From positions 21,498 through 85,497 of the forward strand of contig DJYG01000037.1 in assembly GCA_002450015.1 (NCBI GenBank): a stretch of 64,000 nt of DNA, in the 5' to 3' direction. Below, piece by piece: positions 33,871-41,771 of the stretch (position 1 is its first letter; each line of letters starts with the position of its first letter). The translations under genes and the position numbers were made by a program. The notes under the pieces are model-generated. The model worked only from the letters and a program-made list of their open reading frames with translations, was not told where the DNA came from and searched no databases. This stretch comes from Cyanobacteria bacterium UBA6984. GTDB lineage: Bacteria > Cyanobacteriota > Vampirovibrionia > Gastranaerophilales > Gastranaerophilaceae.

Positions 33871-35925
33871 ATGTATCCAGAAGCAAAAATTAATGGCGGA
33901 GGCACAAGTTCAGCAGATTGGACAGCAGGTTTGCCGGATGCCCTAAAAAATAAAAAGCCTGAAGGTGCAAATGGCTTTACAAAAGTTGGTGATATATATA
34001 TATTTACCAAAAATGGCGTAGCCATTGATGATAAGACTGGTTACAAAGCTAATGGTGAGGCAACTAACATTTTTGACCAAGCTGCAAAACCTGATGATGC
34101 GTCAAAGGCGAAAGGTTCAGATGGTGCTGCGGGTAATAAATCAGGCAATAAAGCCGGTAATGGAGCTGGAAACGGTTCTTTAAGTACATTTGGCTTTGGA
34201 TTTACCGGTACAGGTACAGATTTAAGCAATTCATGGATGAACATGGGTGGCGGATTTGAAATTGATTCAAATAAAATGATGAAATCAGCAGGTTTGATGG
34301 GCTTTATATCTGCTTTAGGTGGTATGATACCATTCGGCTTGGGTGGTCTGTTATCTCAAGGTGCATTACAGGCATCTATGGCTAGTTTCATGAATGCTGT
34401 AAAATTTAATTTTGATTTTTCAAATTTGAATTTGTCAGGTGATAATACAAGAACTGATGATTCAGAAGGCGCAAGTGATTCTGGGGACGCCGGTAGCGTT
34501 GATACATCAAAAGTTCCTGATGGATACAAAAAAACGAATGTAGATGGTGTATTTGAAAAAGACGGAAAATACTATAAATATGATGATAATAAAAAATTAG
34601 TTGAATGCAAACAAGACGGTACAGCATTATCAACATCTGCTGCTCCTGCTGATGATTCAGAAGGTGCAGGTGCAGGTTCTGCTGCAGGTGGCTCAGGCTC
34701 AGGCTCAGGCTCAAGCTCAGGCTCAAGCTCAGGCTCTCGTGTTTCAGGTGGTTCAGGCTCATCTTCTGGTGCAGGTTCAACCGGTGCCGGTAGTGGTAAA
34801 AAAACTTCTGGCATGCAAGGATGGTACAACGCTGGAAAAGATAAGAATAATAACATAAAAGGTTTGACAAAAGAAGCTTTAAGCGCTGCTGAAGCAAAAA
34901 AAGCGGGCAGTGCGGCAAATTTAGTTGTTGAAAAACTTGTAGCTTCAAAAACAAACAATCAATGGACAGCTGAACAAAAAGAAAAGTTAAGAGCTGAAAT
35001 AATAAAGAAAAACCCTAGCGTATTCAATAAAGATGGTTCGTTAAAGTCTAACTTTGATGTTTCAAAATTGGATATTCCAACTTTTGATTGGATGGAAAAA
35101 AATATCGGTAAAGCAACAAAAATAAATAATAATAACAAGACTTCAGGTGCTGCTAAACAATCTCAATCAACCTCATTAAATCGTCCTGCTGCAGCAACGT
35201 CAGGTTACATAACTTCTCTTGCTGACTTAGGAACCAGAATGAAAGGCGGTATAGATAAGTTTGCAGGTAAACAGTTTAGTAAAGATAACTTAGTGGCTTA
35301 TTTAGATCAAAATGATCAAAAGACTGTTACTGATATTAAGAACAATGGTGACACTATAAGTTTTAGTACTTTTGACCCTGCTAAAAAAGGTACTATGGGC
35401 GGTGGTAGAGGTGTTTCCTATACTGTTAAGTTTAATCAATCAGGGCAACCTGTTAGTATTAAATCAGGTGTTATACAATACGATATGACCTATGGTCAAA
35501 ATGGTGTAAGAGCTACTGCTACAAAGCAAAATATTGGTACGTATGGAAACCACAATACCGATTCTTGGACATATACTTCAAATGGTGCTATACGTTATCA
35601 TAAAGTTACTAGTGGTAGAAATGGTTCAGGTGAAAAACTCTCAGGTGAAACTTATAACGAGCCATATAAATCTGGTCAAGGTCAAACAAAAATAACATTA
35701 CCTAGTTTTTCATCAGGAACTCAAGGTTACAATAATGGTAAAATAGTTCAAGGTGATGTAACGTGGTCTAAGAGTGGTAATAATATTGTTAAGACAAACA
35801 AGAAAACTGGTGTTACTGAAACCTATGATAAAAATGGTTATTTAATAAAGAAAGAAGATAGTAAATCAGGTTATACATATACTTATCGCAAGAATAATTA
35901 TGATATAGCGTATGAAAAACCATAA
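33871..35925 (+). CDS. large modular Ser/Gly-rich protein with YD-like C-terminus (cluster gene 3)
   Basis: Protein of 684 residues from ATG 33871, which is preceded by an ACGGAGG site; an in-frame GTG at 33865 lies inside that site. Parts in order: an N-terminal region with VGDIYIFTKNGVAIDD; a glycine-rich linker; a module with FGLGGLLSQGALQASM and FNFDFSNLNLSG shared with gene 2; VFEKDGKYYKYDDNKK, also shared; a Ser/Gly repeat linker (about 270-310); a helical section; and a C-terminal about 200 residues of beta-rich YD-like repeats (for example ETYDKNGYLIKKEDSKSGYTYTY). No annexin-like domain and no signal peptide. It looks like a surface or exported structural protein; the function is unknown. 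Confidence 0.75.
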   Translation: MYPEAKINGGGTSSADWTAGLPDALKNKKPEGANGFTKVGDIYIFTKNGVAIDDKTGYKANGEATNIFDQAAKPDDASKAKGSDGAAGNKSGNKAGNGAGNGSLSTFGFGFTGTGTDLSNSWMNMGGGFEIDSNKMMKSAGLMGFISALGGMIPFGLGGLLSQGALQASMASFMNAVKFNFDFSNLNLSGDNTRTDDSEGASDSGDAGSVDTSKVPDGYKKTNVDGVFEKDGKYYKYDDNKKLVECKQDGTALSTSAAPADDSEGAGAGSAAGGSGSGSGSSSGSSSGSRVSGGSGSSSGAGSTGAGSGKKTSGMQGWYNAGKDKNNNIKGLTKEALSAAEAKKAGSAANLVVEKLVASKTNNQWTAEQKEKLRAEIIKKNPSVFNKDGSLKSNFDVSKLDIPTFDWMEKNIGKATKINNNNKTSGAAKQSQSTSLNRPAAATSGYITSLADLGTRMKGGIDKFAGKQFSKDNLVAYLDQNDQKTVTDIKNNGDTISFSTFDPAKKGTMGGGRGVSYTVKFNQSGQPVSIKSGVIQYDMTYGQNGVRATATKQNIGTYGNHNTDSWTYTSNGAIRYHKVTSGRNGSGEKLSGETYNEPYKSGQGQTKITLPSFSSGTQGYNNGKIVQGDVTWSKSGNNIVKTNKKTGVTETYDKNGYLIKKEDSKSGYTYTYRKNNYDIAYEKP
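34690..34737 (+). repeat. 6-bp tandem repeat coding for Gly-Ser linker
   Basis: Eight consecutive 6-bp units of GGCTCA or AGCTCA encode alternating Gly-Ser and Ser-Ser. Such repeats can gain or lose units by slippage, which would change the linker length without shifting the frame. Confidence 0.85.
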
Positions 35926-35944
35926 AAATTTAATTAAACGTATA

Positions 35945-35986
35945 AAAACCTAAACTGACAAATATATTGAAGTTTAGGTTTTTTAT
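35945..35986 (+). terminator. terminator of cluster gene 3
   Basis: AAAACCTAAACT and AGTTTAGGTTTT form a 12-bp stem with a 14-nt loop followed by a T run. Confidence 0.85.
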
Positions 35987-36179
35987 TATTATTTTATATA
36001 GAATTTTAAATATTTACAGTGCATTGAAAATGTGAGCTAGTTATATTTGGAAATGAAAATTTATGTCTTCTGTCAAATCCTTATCCTCTTGCTTATAAAT
36101 ATTCTTAGTAACTTAAATCTACGCTGCAAATGAAAGAAATCTGTGCTTAGTCAAATATGTGGTTTATTAGGACAAAGGA

Positions 36180-36208
36180 TTGACAAAGTGTGTCGTATGC
36201 GATACAAT
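36180..36208 (+). promoter_or_regulatory. promoter of toxin-antitoxin operon
   Basis: TTGACA (36180-36185), a 17-bp spacer and TACAAT (36203-36208) make a near-consensus promoter. An in-frame GTG starts 7 nt after the -10 box, predicting a leaderless toxin mRNA. The stretch 35987-36179 upstream holds nothing I can support. Confidence 0.7.
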
Positions 36209-36214
36209 ATAAAT

Positions 36215-36547
36215 GTGGCTAAATATCAAATTAGTATATATGTTACTGAAAATAACAAAGAACCGTTTAATATATGGTTTAATTCACTGGACAAATTTTT
36301 TCAAAAAAGAGTTTTGTCAAGACTAATTCGGATACAAAATGGTAATTTGGGAGATTATAAGCAATTAGATATTGATTTGTATGAATTGCGTTTAGATTTT
36401 GGTGGTGGATATAGAATTTATTACACTCTAAATAATAATGAATTGATTATTTTATTGACAGGAGGTGATAAATCATCACAAAATAAAGATATTCAAAAAG
36501 CTAAAGAGTATTTAGCAGTTTACAAAAATGGAGGCAAAGATGATTAA
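36215..36547 (+). CDS. HigB/RelE-family toxin (addiction module killer type)
   Basis: Protein of 110 residues from the GTG at 36215. Features typical of the group: PFNIWFNSLDKFFQKRVLSRL, GNLGDYKQLDIDLYELRLDFGGGYRIYYT and LLTGGDKSSQNKDIQKA. These proteins are mRNA interferases that cut translated mRNA at the ribosome. Starts further upstream (ATG at 36197 and earlier) would place coding sequence within the promoter; the GTG gives the family's normal length. The gene overlaps the antitoxin start by 8 nt. The toxin comes first, as in higBA loci. Confidence 0.9.
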   Translation: MAKYQISIYVTENNKEPFNIWFNSLDKFFQKRVLSRLIRIQNGNLGDYKQLDIDLYELRLDFGGGYRIYYTLNNNELIILLTGGDKSSQNKDIQKAKEYLAVYKNGGKDD

Positions 36548-36836
36548 AAATCTAGATATTGATAATTTTATAGAAAAAAATTTAAAAACAGAAGAAGATA
36601 TTAAAGAATGGCTTACAATTACTCTTGATGATTATATTCAAGACAGTGATTTTGAATCTTTTTTTAAAGCTCTTGAATATGCTGTAAAAGCTAAAACTAC
36701 TATTTCAAAAATTTCTAATAGTACAAAAATCTCTAGAAGCAACTTATATAAAATGTTTAAATCAGAACAGTCACCACAGTTTGAAACAGTTATGAAAGTG
36801 CTTAAAGAACTTGGATATACGCTAAAAGTTGCATAA
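36540..36836 (+). CDS. HTH antitoxin of HigBA-type module
   Basis: Protein of 98 residues from ATG 36540, chosen because GGAGG lies 5 nt upstream inside the toxin gene. It begins with the family's linker (NFIEKNLKTEEDIKEWLTITLDDYIQDSD) and ends with a helix-turn-helix: ISKISNSTKISRSNLYKMFKSEQSPQFETVMKVLKELGYTL. It would bind the toxin and repress the shared promoter. Convergent with mscL 21 nt downstream. Confidence 0.9.
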   Translation: MIKNLDIDNFIEKNLKTEEDIKEWLTITLDDYIQDSDFESFFKALEYAVKAKTTISKISNSTKISRSNLYKMFKSEQSPQFETVMKVLKELGYTLKVA

Positions 36837-36857
36837 TTATATTTGAATATTTGAAAA

Positions 36858-37340
36858 TTAAATATCAGCAGTACAATGAGGACATTTTGATGCTTTTATA
36901 TCAATAGTTGAAAAACATCTTGGACATTCCTTAGTTGTACATTCTTCAGTTTTTTCTTCACATTTTTTAGCTGCTAAATTTTGCAATTTGTTCATTCCTT
37001 TTACTAACAAAAATACGCAAAAAGCAACAATGATAAAGCTAATAATTGTATTTATAAATAAACCATAATTAATTGTTACTGCACCTGCTGCTTGTGCTGC
37101 CTCTAATGATGGATATTTTACAATTTCACCTTCTGCGTTTGGTAATGTTATGTATAAATTCGTAAAATCAACTTTTCCCATTAACCAGCCTAATGGAGGC
37201 ATAAATACATCTTTTACCATTGAATCAATTACTTTTCCAAATGCAGCACCAATAATGATACCAACAGCCATATCCATTACGTTGCCTCTCATTGCAAAAG
37301 TTTTAAATTCATTTAAACTGTTTTTTAACCAATCAAACAT
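36858..37340 (-). CDS. mscL: large-conductance mechanosensitive channel with C-terminal zinc ribbon
   Basis: Protein of 160 residues. The first about 130 are a normal Msc[34 protein letters not shown] in the first membrane helix, a periplasmic loop, and the second helix [23 protein letters not shown]. The usual amphipathic C-terminal helix is followed by an added tail, CPRC-x10-CPHC, a zinc-ribbon-like pair not present in E. coli MscL (136 residues). MscL opens under membrane tension to release solutes on hypo-osmotic shock. An AAGGAG site precedes the ATG. Confidence 0.93.
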   Translation of the reverse strand: MFDWLKNSLNEFKTFAMRGNVMDMAVGIIIGAAFGKVIDSMVKDVFMPPLGWLMGKVDFTNLYITLPNAEGEIVKYPSLEAAQAAGAVTINYGLFINTIISFIIVAFCVFLLVKGMNKLQNLAAKKCEEKTEECTTKECPRCFSTIDIKASKCPHCTADI

Positions 37341-37398
37341 TATATTTCTCCTTATTAATATCCTGTTTAAAATATAACATGAAAAAATAAAAACAAAA

Positions 37399-37430
37399 AG
37401 TCGGGCGCAGAAAAAACTCTGCGCCCGACT
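37399..37430 (-). terminator. strong terminator of ferritin-like gene
   Basis: A 13-bp GC-rich stem (37399-37411 with 37418-37430) and a T run on the minus strand follow the stop at 37443. The stem is far richer in GC than its surroundings. Confidence 0.88.
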
Positions 37431-37442
37431 AGGTATTATATT

Positions 37443-38747
37443 TTACTTACATTCGTGAATAATTTCTTCTTCTTTCATCATTGCTTTTGTTTCTTCTACT
37501 GAAACTGTGTCTAGAGCTTGGACTTTTTCTAATCCTTTTTCCAATAATTTTGCTTGTTGAGATTTAAGTTCATCATCTGCAATTACCAAATCTCTGCCTT
37601 TTGCAGCAGTAATTATTTGTATTACATTTTCAGTTGGAGAGCCTTCTTCGTTAGCTTTTTTCTGTATTGCATAGCTTGCCCAATCTTCAGGCAAATCTTT
37701 AATATTTGCATATCCTTTGTCACCGGTTATACGTTTTTGAATTTGCGCTTGTAAAACATTTTTTACGTATTCTTTTTGTGACATAAATCTGCAAGGAATT
37801 ATTATATCTGTTCCAATAACTTCTTCAGGATCACGTTTTTCACGTTTTTTGAAAATATCTGCTGCAATTTTTAAATGGCCTATTTCAAAATCTAAGAACA
37901 TTTCCCAAATTTTCTTAAATCTGTCATCAACTTCATCTGTCATGCAGGTGTAATATGTGCAAACTTCCGTAAATTCGTGTAAAAGAAGTTTTTCATACCA
38001 AGATTCGGTAGGGTCAATCAAAGATTCATACATTGTAACGTGTTCTTCTTCCACGTCTTTAATTTCTGCATAAGTTTCTCTTATACATTGATTACCGTAT
38101 TGCATACCGTGTTCAGCGTAAAAATTGTGTGTTTGTTGTTCTCCTGAAACAAGAGTGTAAAGATTAACTTTTGTTTGAGGTGCAGCTGTTGTTTTATCAT
38201 AAGGCTTACGAAGTCTTACGATATTGCAATTGTGGTGATATTGAGTCGGACGTCCTAAAATTACGTCGGTGTTGCCTTGCAAAATATCATTAGGACTTAT
38301 GCCATGTTCCATATATGCCCATTGACTGTATCTGTACAGATGGTCAAAATCTTCCAATAAGCCAAAGTCAAAAGTTTCTTTTACATATTCATCAGGTTCA
38401 TTTTGCGCCATCCAAGCTGTCATTTCTACTGCTACTTGTTCATAGCCTAATGTTGTTTCCAAAACAGACTGATCTGCCGGCGTTTGCCAGTTTACTGTTG
38501 TTTGTTGGGCATCTTCAATTCTTTTGGATACTGCAAGAAATTCTTGAACTTCAGTGTCAGTTGTTGTTCTTGAAAAATTATGCTTAAAGTTCCATGCTTC
38601 TATTTCTATTCCATTCATAAGAATTTGTCTTGTTCGTGTATAGCAATCAACTTCTGTTTTATTAAACGGTTTTTTGGCAATTTCGTGCCAATTTCTAAGT
38701 TGTTTTTCTAGTGGTGTACCTTTTTCTTTTAATGCATTAAAACTCAT
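37443..38747 (-). CDS. ferritin-like (diiron four-helix) protein, unknown substrate
   Basis: Protein of 434 residues. The middle holds the pattern of a diiron four-helix bundle: a glutamate helix (TLGYEQVAVEM), an ExxH in DVEEEHVTMYESL, a helix with HEFTEVCTYY, and a second ExxH in DFEIGHLKIAADIF. So the ligand set E, ExxH, E, ExxH appears complete. The N- and C-terminal about 100 residues are outside the bundle and unassigned; the protein is about twice the size of a rubrerythrin. No signal peptide or membrane helix. It lies close to hcp, which suggests oxidative or nitrosative stress defence (inference). An AAAGGAAA site precedes the start. Confidence 0.6.
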   Translation of the reverse strand: MSFNALKEKGTPLEKQLRNWHEIAKKPFNKTEVDCYTRTRQILMNGIEIEAWNFKHNFSRTTTDTEVQEFLAVSKRIEDAQQTTVNWQTPADQSVLETTLGYEQVAVEMTAWMAQNEPDEYVKETFDFGLLEDFDHLYRYSQWAYMEHGISPNDILQGNTDVILGRPTQYHHNCNIVRLRKPYDKTTAAPQTKVNLYTLVSGEQQTHNFYAEHGMQYGNQCIRETYAEIKDVEEEHVTMYESLIDPTESWYEKLLLHEFTEVCTYYTCMTDEVDDRFKKIWEMFLDFEIGHLKIAADIFKKREKRDPEEVIGTDIIIPCRFMSQKEYVKNVLQAQIQKRITGDKGYANIKDLPEDWASYAIQKKANEEGSPTENVIQIITAAKGRDLVIADDELKSQQAKLLEKGLEKVQALDTVSVEETKAMMKEEEIIHECK

Positions 38748-38767
38748 TTTTAATTTCCTTTCTTTTT

Positions 38768-40081
38768 TTATAAATTTATTGCGTAACTAAATAATTTAGC
38801 GACTTCAAGGTTATATTGACGTCCGTCATCCTTTGCAAATAAATGTTCCCAATGGCTTTTTGGACTACCATTTTCTGAATATGACGGATTAGACATCATT
38901 AAGTGGTGTGTACTTGTATCGTAGCGAAGCGGAAACAAGTCTTCCATTTGCATAAAACTCGGAAGTTTATCACTAGGATATTCGTAGCCAAACAGAACAT
39001 TATGTATTCTAAAAAGTCTGTTTTCATAGCTTCTTCCACCTTCATCATTGTCATTTGAAACTTCTATTCCGGGTGCATAATTTGTTTTATATTTTAATTC
39101 GTGCGACCATTGTTTTATTGAATTTATGTCTTCGGGTGAAATAAATGCAGTTCCTGTTGTAAATCCTAAGTTTTCGTACCTGTTAAAATCTTCTGTTGAT
39201 TTTTCTCCGGCAAAACTAAGTGTCATACAGCCTGAACGTTTGCGAATTTCATCCAAAATATATTGCATTTGTTGATATTCCGGTAAAGCGCCTACCCCTG
39301 CATAATTTTCCATGTCATATCCGCCAATGTGTTTGGCTGAATCGACAAATATTGCTTCAAATCCCAGTTTTACAAGTTTTACATGTTCATTTATAAACAT
39401 TTCTTGGTGTTCCGGATTATCCCATTTGAATATTTCTTCATTACCATTTTTATTTATAATTTTTATTTGATCAGCTGAAATTACTGTTCTAAAACCTGTT
39501 TTTAGTCCGTGAATATATGCGAGCAGATTAAATGCTTTAAATTGTTCTTCAGGAGTGATTTTTTTCGATATATCAAAGTCAATAATATTATGGCTGTAAC
39601 CTGCATTAAGTTTTATTCCATAAATTGAATTTTCTTCATTCGGGAGTTTTACATGTCCATCTCCGTAAATATTAGGAAAGATTTGAGATAATATTATACA
39701 ATTAGCCCAGCTTTTAGCAGACGGCGGTATTGCAGGTAATATTTTTATAGAACTTAAAATTCCGTTTTTAGTTTTATTTTTGTGCATTTCTGCTATGGCA
39801 CGGTTATTGATTTCAACATAGTTAGCTCGTCTTCCCCAATTATCACCATAATTCGGAGTTGTTATGTTGTCAGGAAATTCTTTATAAAATTCTCCGCTTT
39901 CATTTATTGTAACTAATATATTTATTGCATCTTTAACGCTTTGGTTAAGAAGTTCAGACGGAATAATTCCTGCTAACCATTTCTTTTTTTCAGCTTTGAA
40001 TAAATACGGTTCTATTTTTTTATTCGGTGTTAGTTTAATATTTTCTTTTAAAGATTTCAGGAGTTTGTTTACTTCGTTCAT
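38768..40081 (-). CDS. hypothetical protein, possible TIM-barrel hydrolase
   Basis: Protein of 437 residues, cytosolic by sequence. Blocks such as FEAIFVDSAKHIGGYDM, HGLKTGFRTVISADQIKI and TLSFAGEKSTEDFNRYENLGF have the beta-strand/charged-loop rhythm of TIM-barrel glycosidases, with Asp and Glu at strand ends, but I cannot name a family. It is in line with the ferritin-like gene, 20 nt apart, so the two are probably one transcript. No clear ribosome site: TACAAT ends 9 nt before the ATG. Confidence 0.5.
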   Translation of the reverse strand: MNEVNKLLKSLKENIKLTPNKKIEPYLFKAEKKKWLAGIIPSELLNQSVKDAINILVTINESGEFYKEFPDNITTPNYGDNWGRRANYVEINNRAIAEMHKNKTKNGILSSIKILPAIPPSAKSWANCIILSQIFPNIYGDGHVKLPNEENSIYGIKLNAGYSHNIIDFDISKKITPEEQFKAFNLLAYIHGLKTGFRTVISADQIKIINKNGNEEIFKWDNPEHQEMFINEHVKLVKLGFEAIFVDSAKHIGGYDMENYAGVGALPEYQQMQYILDEIRKRSGCMTLSFAGEKSTEDFNRYENLGFTTGTAFISPEDINSIKQWSHELKYKTNYAPGIEVSNDNDEGGRSYENRLFRIHNVLFGYEYPSDKLPSFMQMEDLFPLRYDTSTHHLMMSNPSYSENGSPKSHWEHLFAKDDGRQYNLEVAKLFSYAINL

Positions 40082-40230
40082 AATAATGTTATTGTATTTT
40101 TTTAATATATTTTTTAATCAGACAATGTAGTAATATGATTAGCACTAAATGAATATTACCCGTAAGAATAAGGACAAATTTGCTGAATTATTTTAATATG
40201 TATTTGAAAAATATTATAAGGAGAGGTTAA

Positions 40231-41757
40231 ATGTTTTGTTTTCAATGTGAACAAACTAAATGCAATAAATATTGTCAGGATATAGGTGTATGCGGTAAAA
40301 CCGAATTAACAGCTTTTCTTCAAGATAAAATCGTAAGTGCATTGGTCGATTTGGCAAATGGAGCAGAGAGGAATAAGAAAAATACAAATTTGATTATTGA
40401 AGGTTTGTTTATGACAGTTACAAACGTTAATTTTGATGATTCCTTTTTGCAAAAATCCTTAGATGTAATTAAAAATTCATATTATTCTGAAACTCCTTTT
40501 GATATTAAACAGCTTTGGGCAGAAAATGATGATTTAAGAAGTTTAAAATCAATTATTTTGTTTGGTTTAAAAGGTATGGCAGCTTTTGCATATCATGCAA
40601 GGAGATTTAATTTTAAGAGTGAAGTGGTTGACAGTTTTTTTTATGAAGGTTTGCAGGCTCTTTCAAAAGATTTAAGTTTAAATGAATTAGGCGCTTTAGT
40701 GTTGAAAACAGGCAAAATAAATTTAAAAGCCCTAGAACTTCTTGATAAAGCAAATACTGAAACTTATGGTCATCCTATTCCAACTTACGTATCTACAAAT
40801 ATTGAAGAAGGTCCGTTTATTGTAGTTACAGGTCATGATTTGCAAGATTTAGCATTGCTTTTGGAACAGACTAAAGATAAAGGAATAAATATTTATACAC
40901 ATGGTGAAATGCTTCCTTCACATGCATATCCTCAATTAAAAAAATATTCTCATTTAAAAGGTAATTTTGGTACTGCATGGCAAAATCAGCAAAAAGAATT
41001 TGAAAATATTCCTGCACCAATTTTGTTTACAACAAATTGCATGATGCCTGTTGAGGAAAGTTATGCTGATAGAGCTTATACTACTTCAGTGGTGTCATAT
41101 CCAAATGTTCAGCATATTGACAATAATAAAGATTTTACACCATTGATTAAAAAATCTCTTGAACTTGGTGGTTATAAAACTATGCAAAAAAGAACCGGTT
41201 TAAATGGCGGGAGTGTTCTTTCTGTCGGATATGGACGTAACACTGTTATTTCAGTTGCGGACAGAATAGTTGATTTGCTGCATGACGGAAAAATAAAACA
41301 TATATTTATTGTTGGCGGATGTGATGGTGCAAAAATAGGCAGGAATTACTATACTGAATTTGTAAGAAAAATTCCTTCAGATTCTTTAATATTGACATAC
41401 GCTTGTGGAAAATACAGATTTAATGATATTTTTACTGACAAAATAGAAGATATTCCGCGTATTATGGATATGGGACAGTGTAATGATACATATTCCGCAA
41501 TTAAAATAGTTGAAGAATTGGCTAAAAGACTAAATTGCAGTATAGGTGGTCTTCCTGTATCATTTGTAATATCTTGGTATGAGCAAAAAAGTATAAGCAT
41601 TTTGCTGACACTTTTATATTTAGGAATACAAAATATAAGGCTTGGTCCGGGAATGCCTGCATTTGTTTCTCCAAATATAATGAGAATGCTGATAAATAAA
41701 TTTAAAATAAAGCCAATATCTACACCTGATGAAGATTTAAAAGCTATTTTAGGATGA
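40231..41757 (+). CDS. hcp: hybrid cluster protein (hydroxylamine/NO reductase)
   Basis: Protein of 508 residues, slightly shorter than the usual about 550. The N-terminal Fe-S ligands C3-x2-C6-x8-C15-x5-C21 (FCFQCEQ through GVCGK) are intact, and the hybrid-cluster region has TTNCMMPVEESY, VGGCDGAK, TYACGKYRFN and GPGMPAFVSPNI. Hcp reduces hydroxylamine in vitro and acts as an NO reductase or S-nitrosylase under anaerobic nitrosative stress. A GGAGAGG site precedes the ATG. It is the only plus-strand gene between the diiron and rarA genes and has its own promoter region. Confidence 0.95.
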   Translation: MFCFQCEQTKCNKYCQDIGVCGKTELTAFLQDKIVSALVDLANGAERNKKNTNLIIEGLFMTVTNVNFDDSFLQKSLDVIKNSYYSETPFDIKQLWAENDDLRSLKSIILFGLKGMAAFAYHARRFNFKSEVVDSFFYEGLQALSKDLSLNELGALVLKTGKINLKALELLDKANTETYGHPIPTYVSTNIEEGPFIVVTGHDLQDLALLLEQTKDKGINIYTHGEMLPSHAYPQLKKYSHLKGNFGTAWQNQQKEFENIPAPILFTTNCMMPVEESYADRAYTTSVVSYPNVQHIDNNKDFTPLIKKSLELGGYKTMQKRTGLNGGSVLSVGYGRNTVISVADRIVDLLHDGKIKHIFIVGGCDGAKIGRNYYTEFVRKIPSDSLILTYACGKYRFNDIFTDKIEDIPRIMDMGQCNDTYSAIKIVEELAKRLNCSIGGLPVSFVISWYEQKSISILLTLLYLGIQNIRLGPGMPAFVSPNIMRMLINKFKIKPISTPDEDLKAILG

Positions 41758-41771
41758 ATTAATATGTTATT

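Noticed and set aside
34690..34737. Possible CRISPR-like repeat array
   Set aside because: The units are 6 bp, contiguous, in frame and coding; there are no spacers.
34406..34958. Long antisense reading frames opposite the Ser/Gly-rich gene with Leu/Ser or Pro/Glu repeats
   Set aside because: They arise from the 6-bp tandem repeat of the real gene, lack ribosome sites and have low-complexity composition.
36143..36214. Longer toxin starting at upstream ATG codons
   Set aside because: These codons lie before or within the -35/-10 promoter, and the extension is not part of the family.
37399..37430. GC-rich hairpin considered as a foreign or mobile sequence
   Set aside because: Its position after a stop codon and the T run explain it as a terminator.
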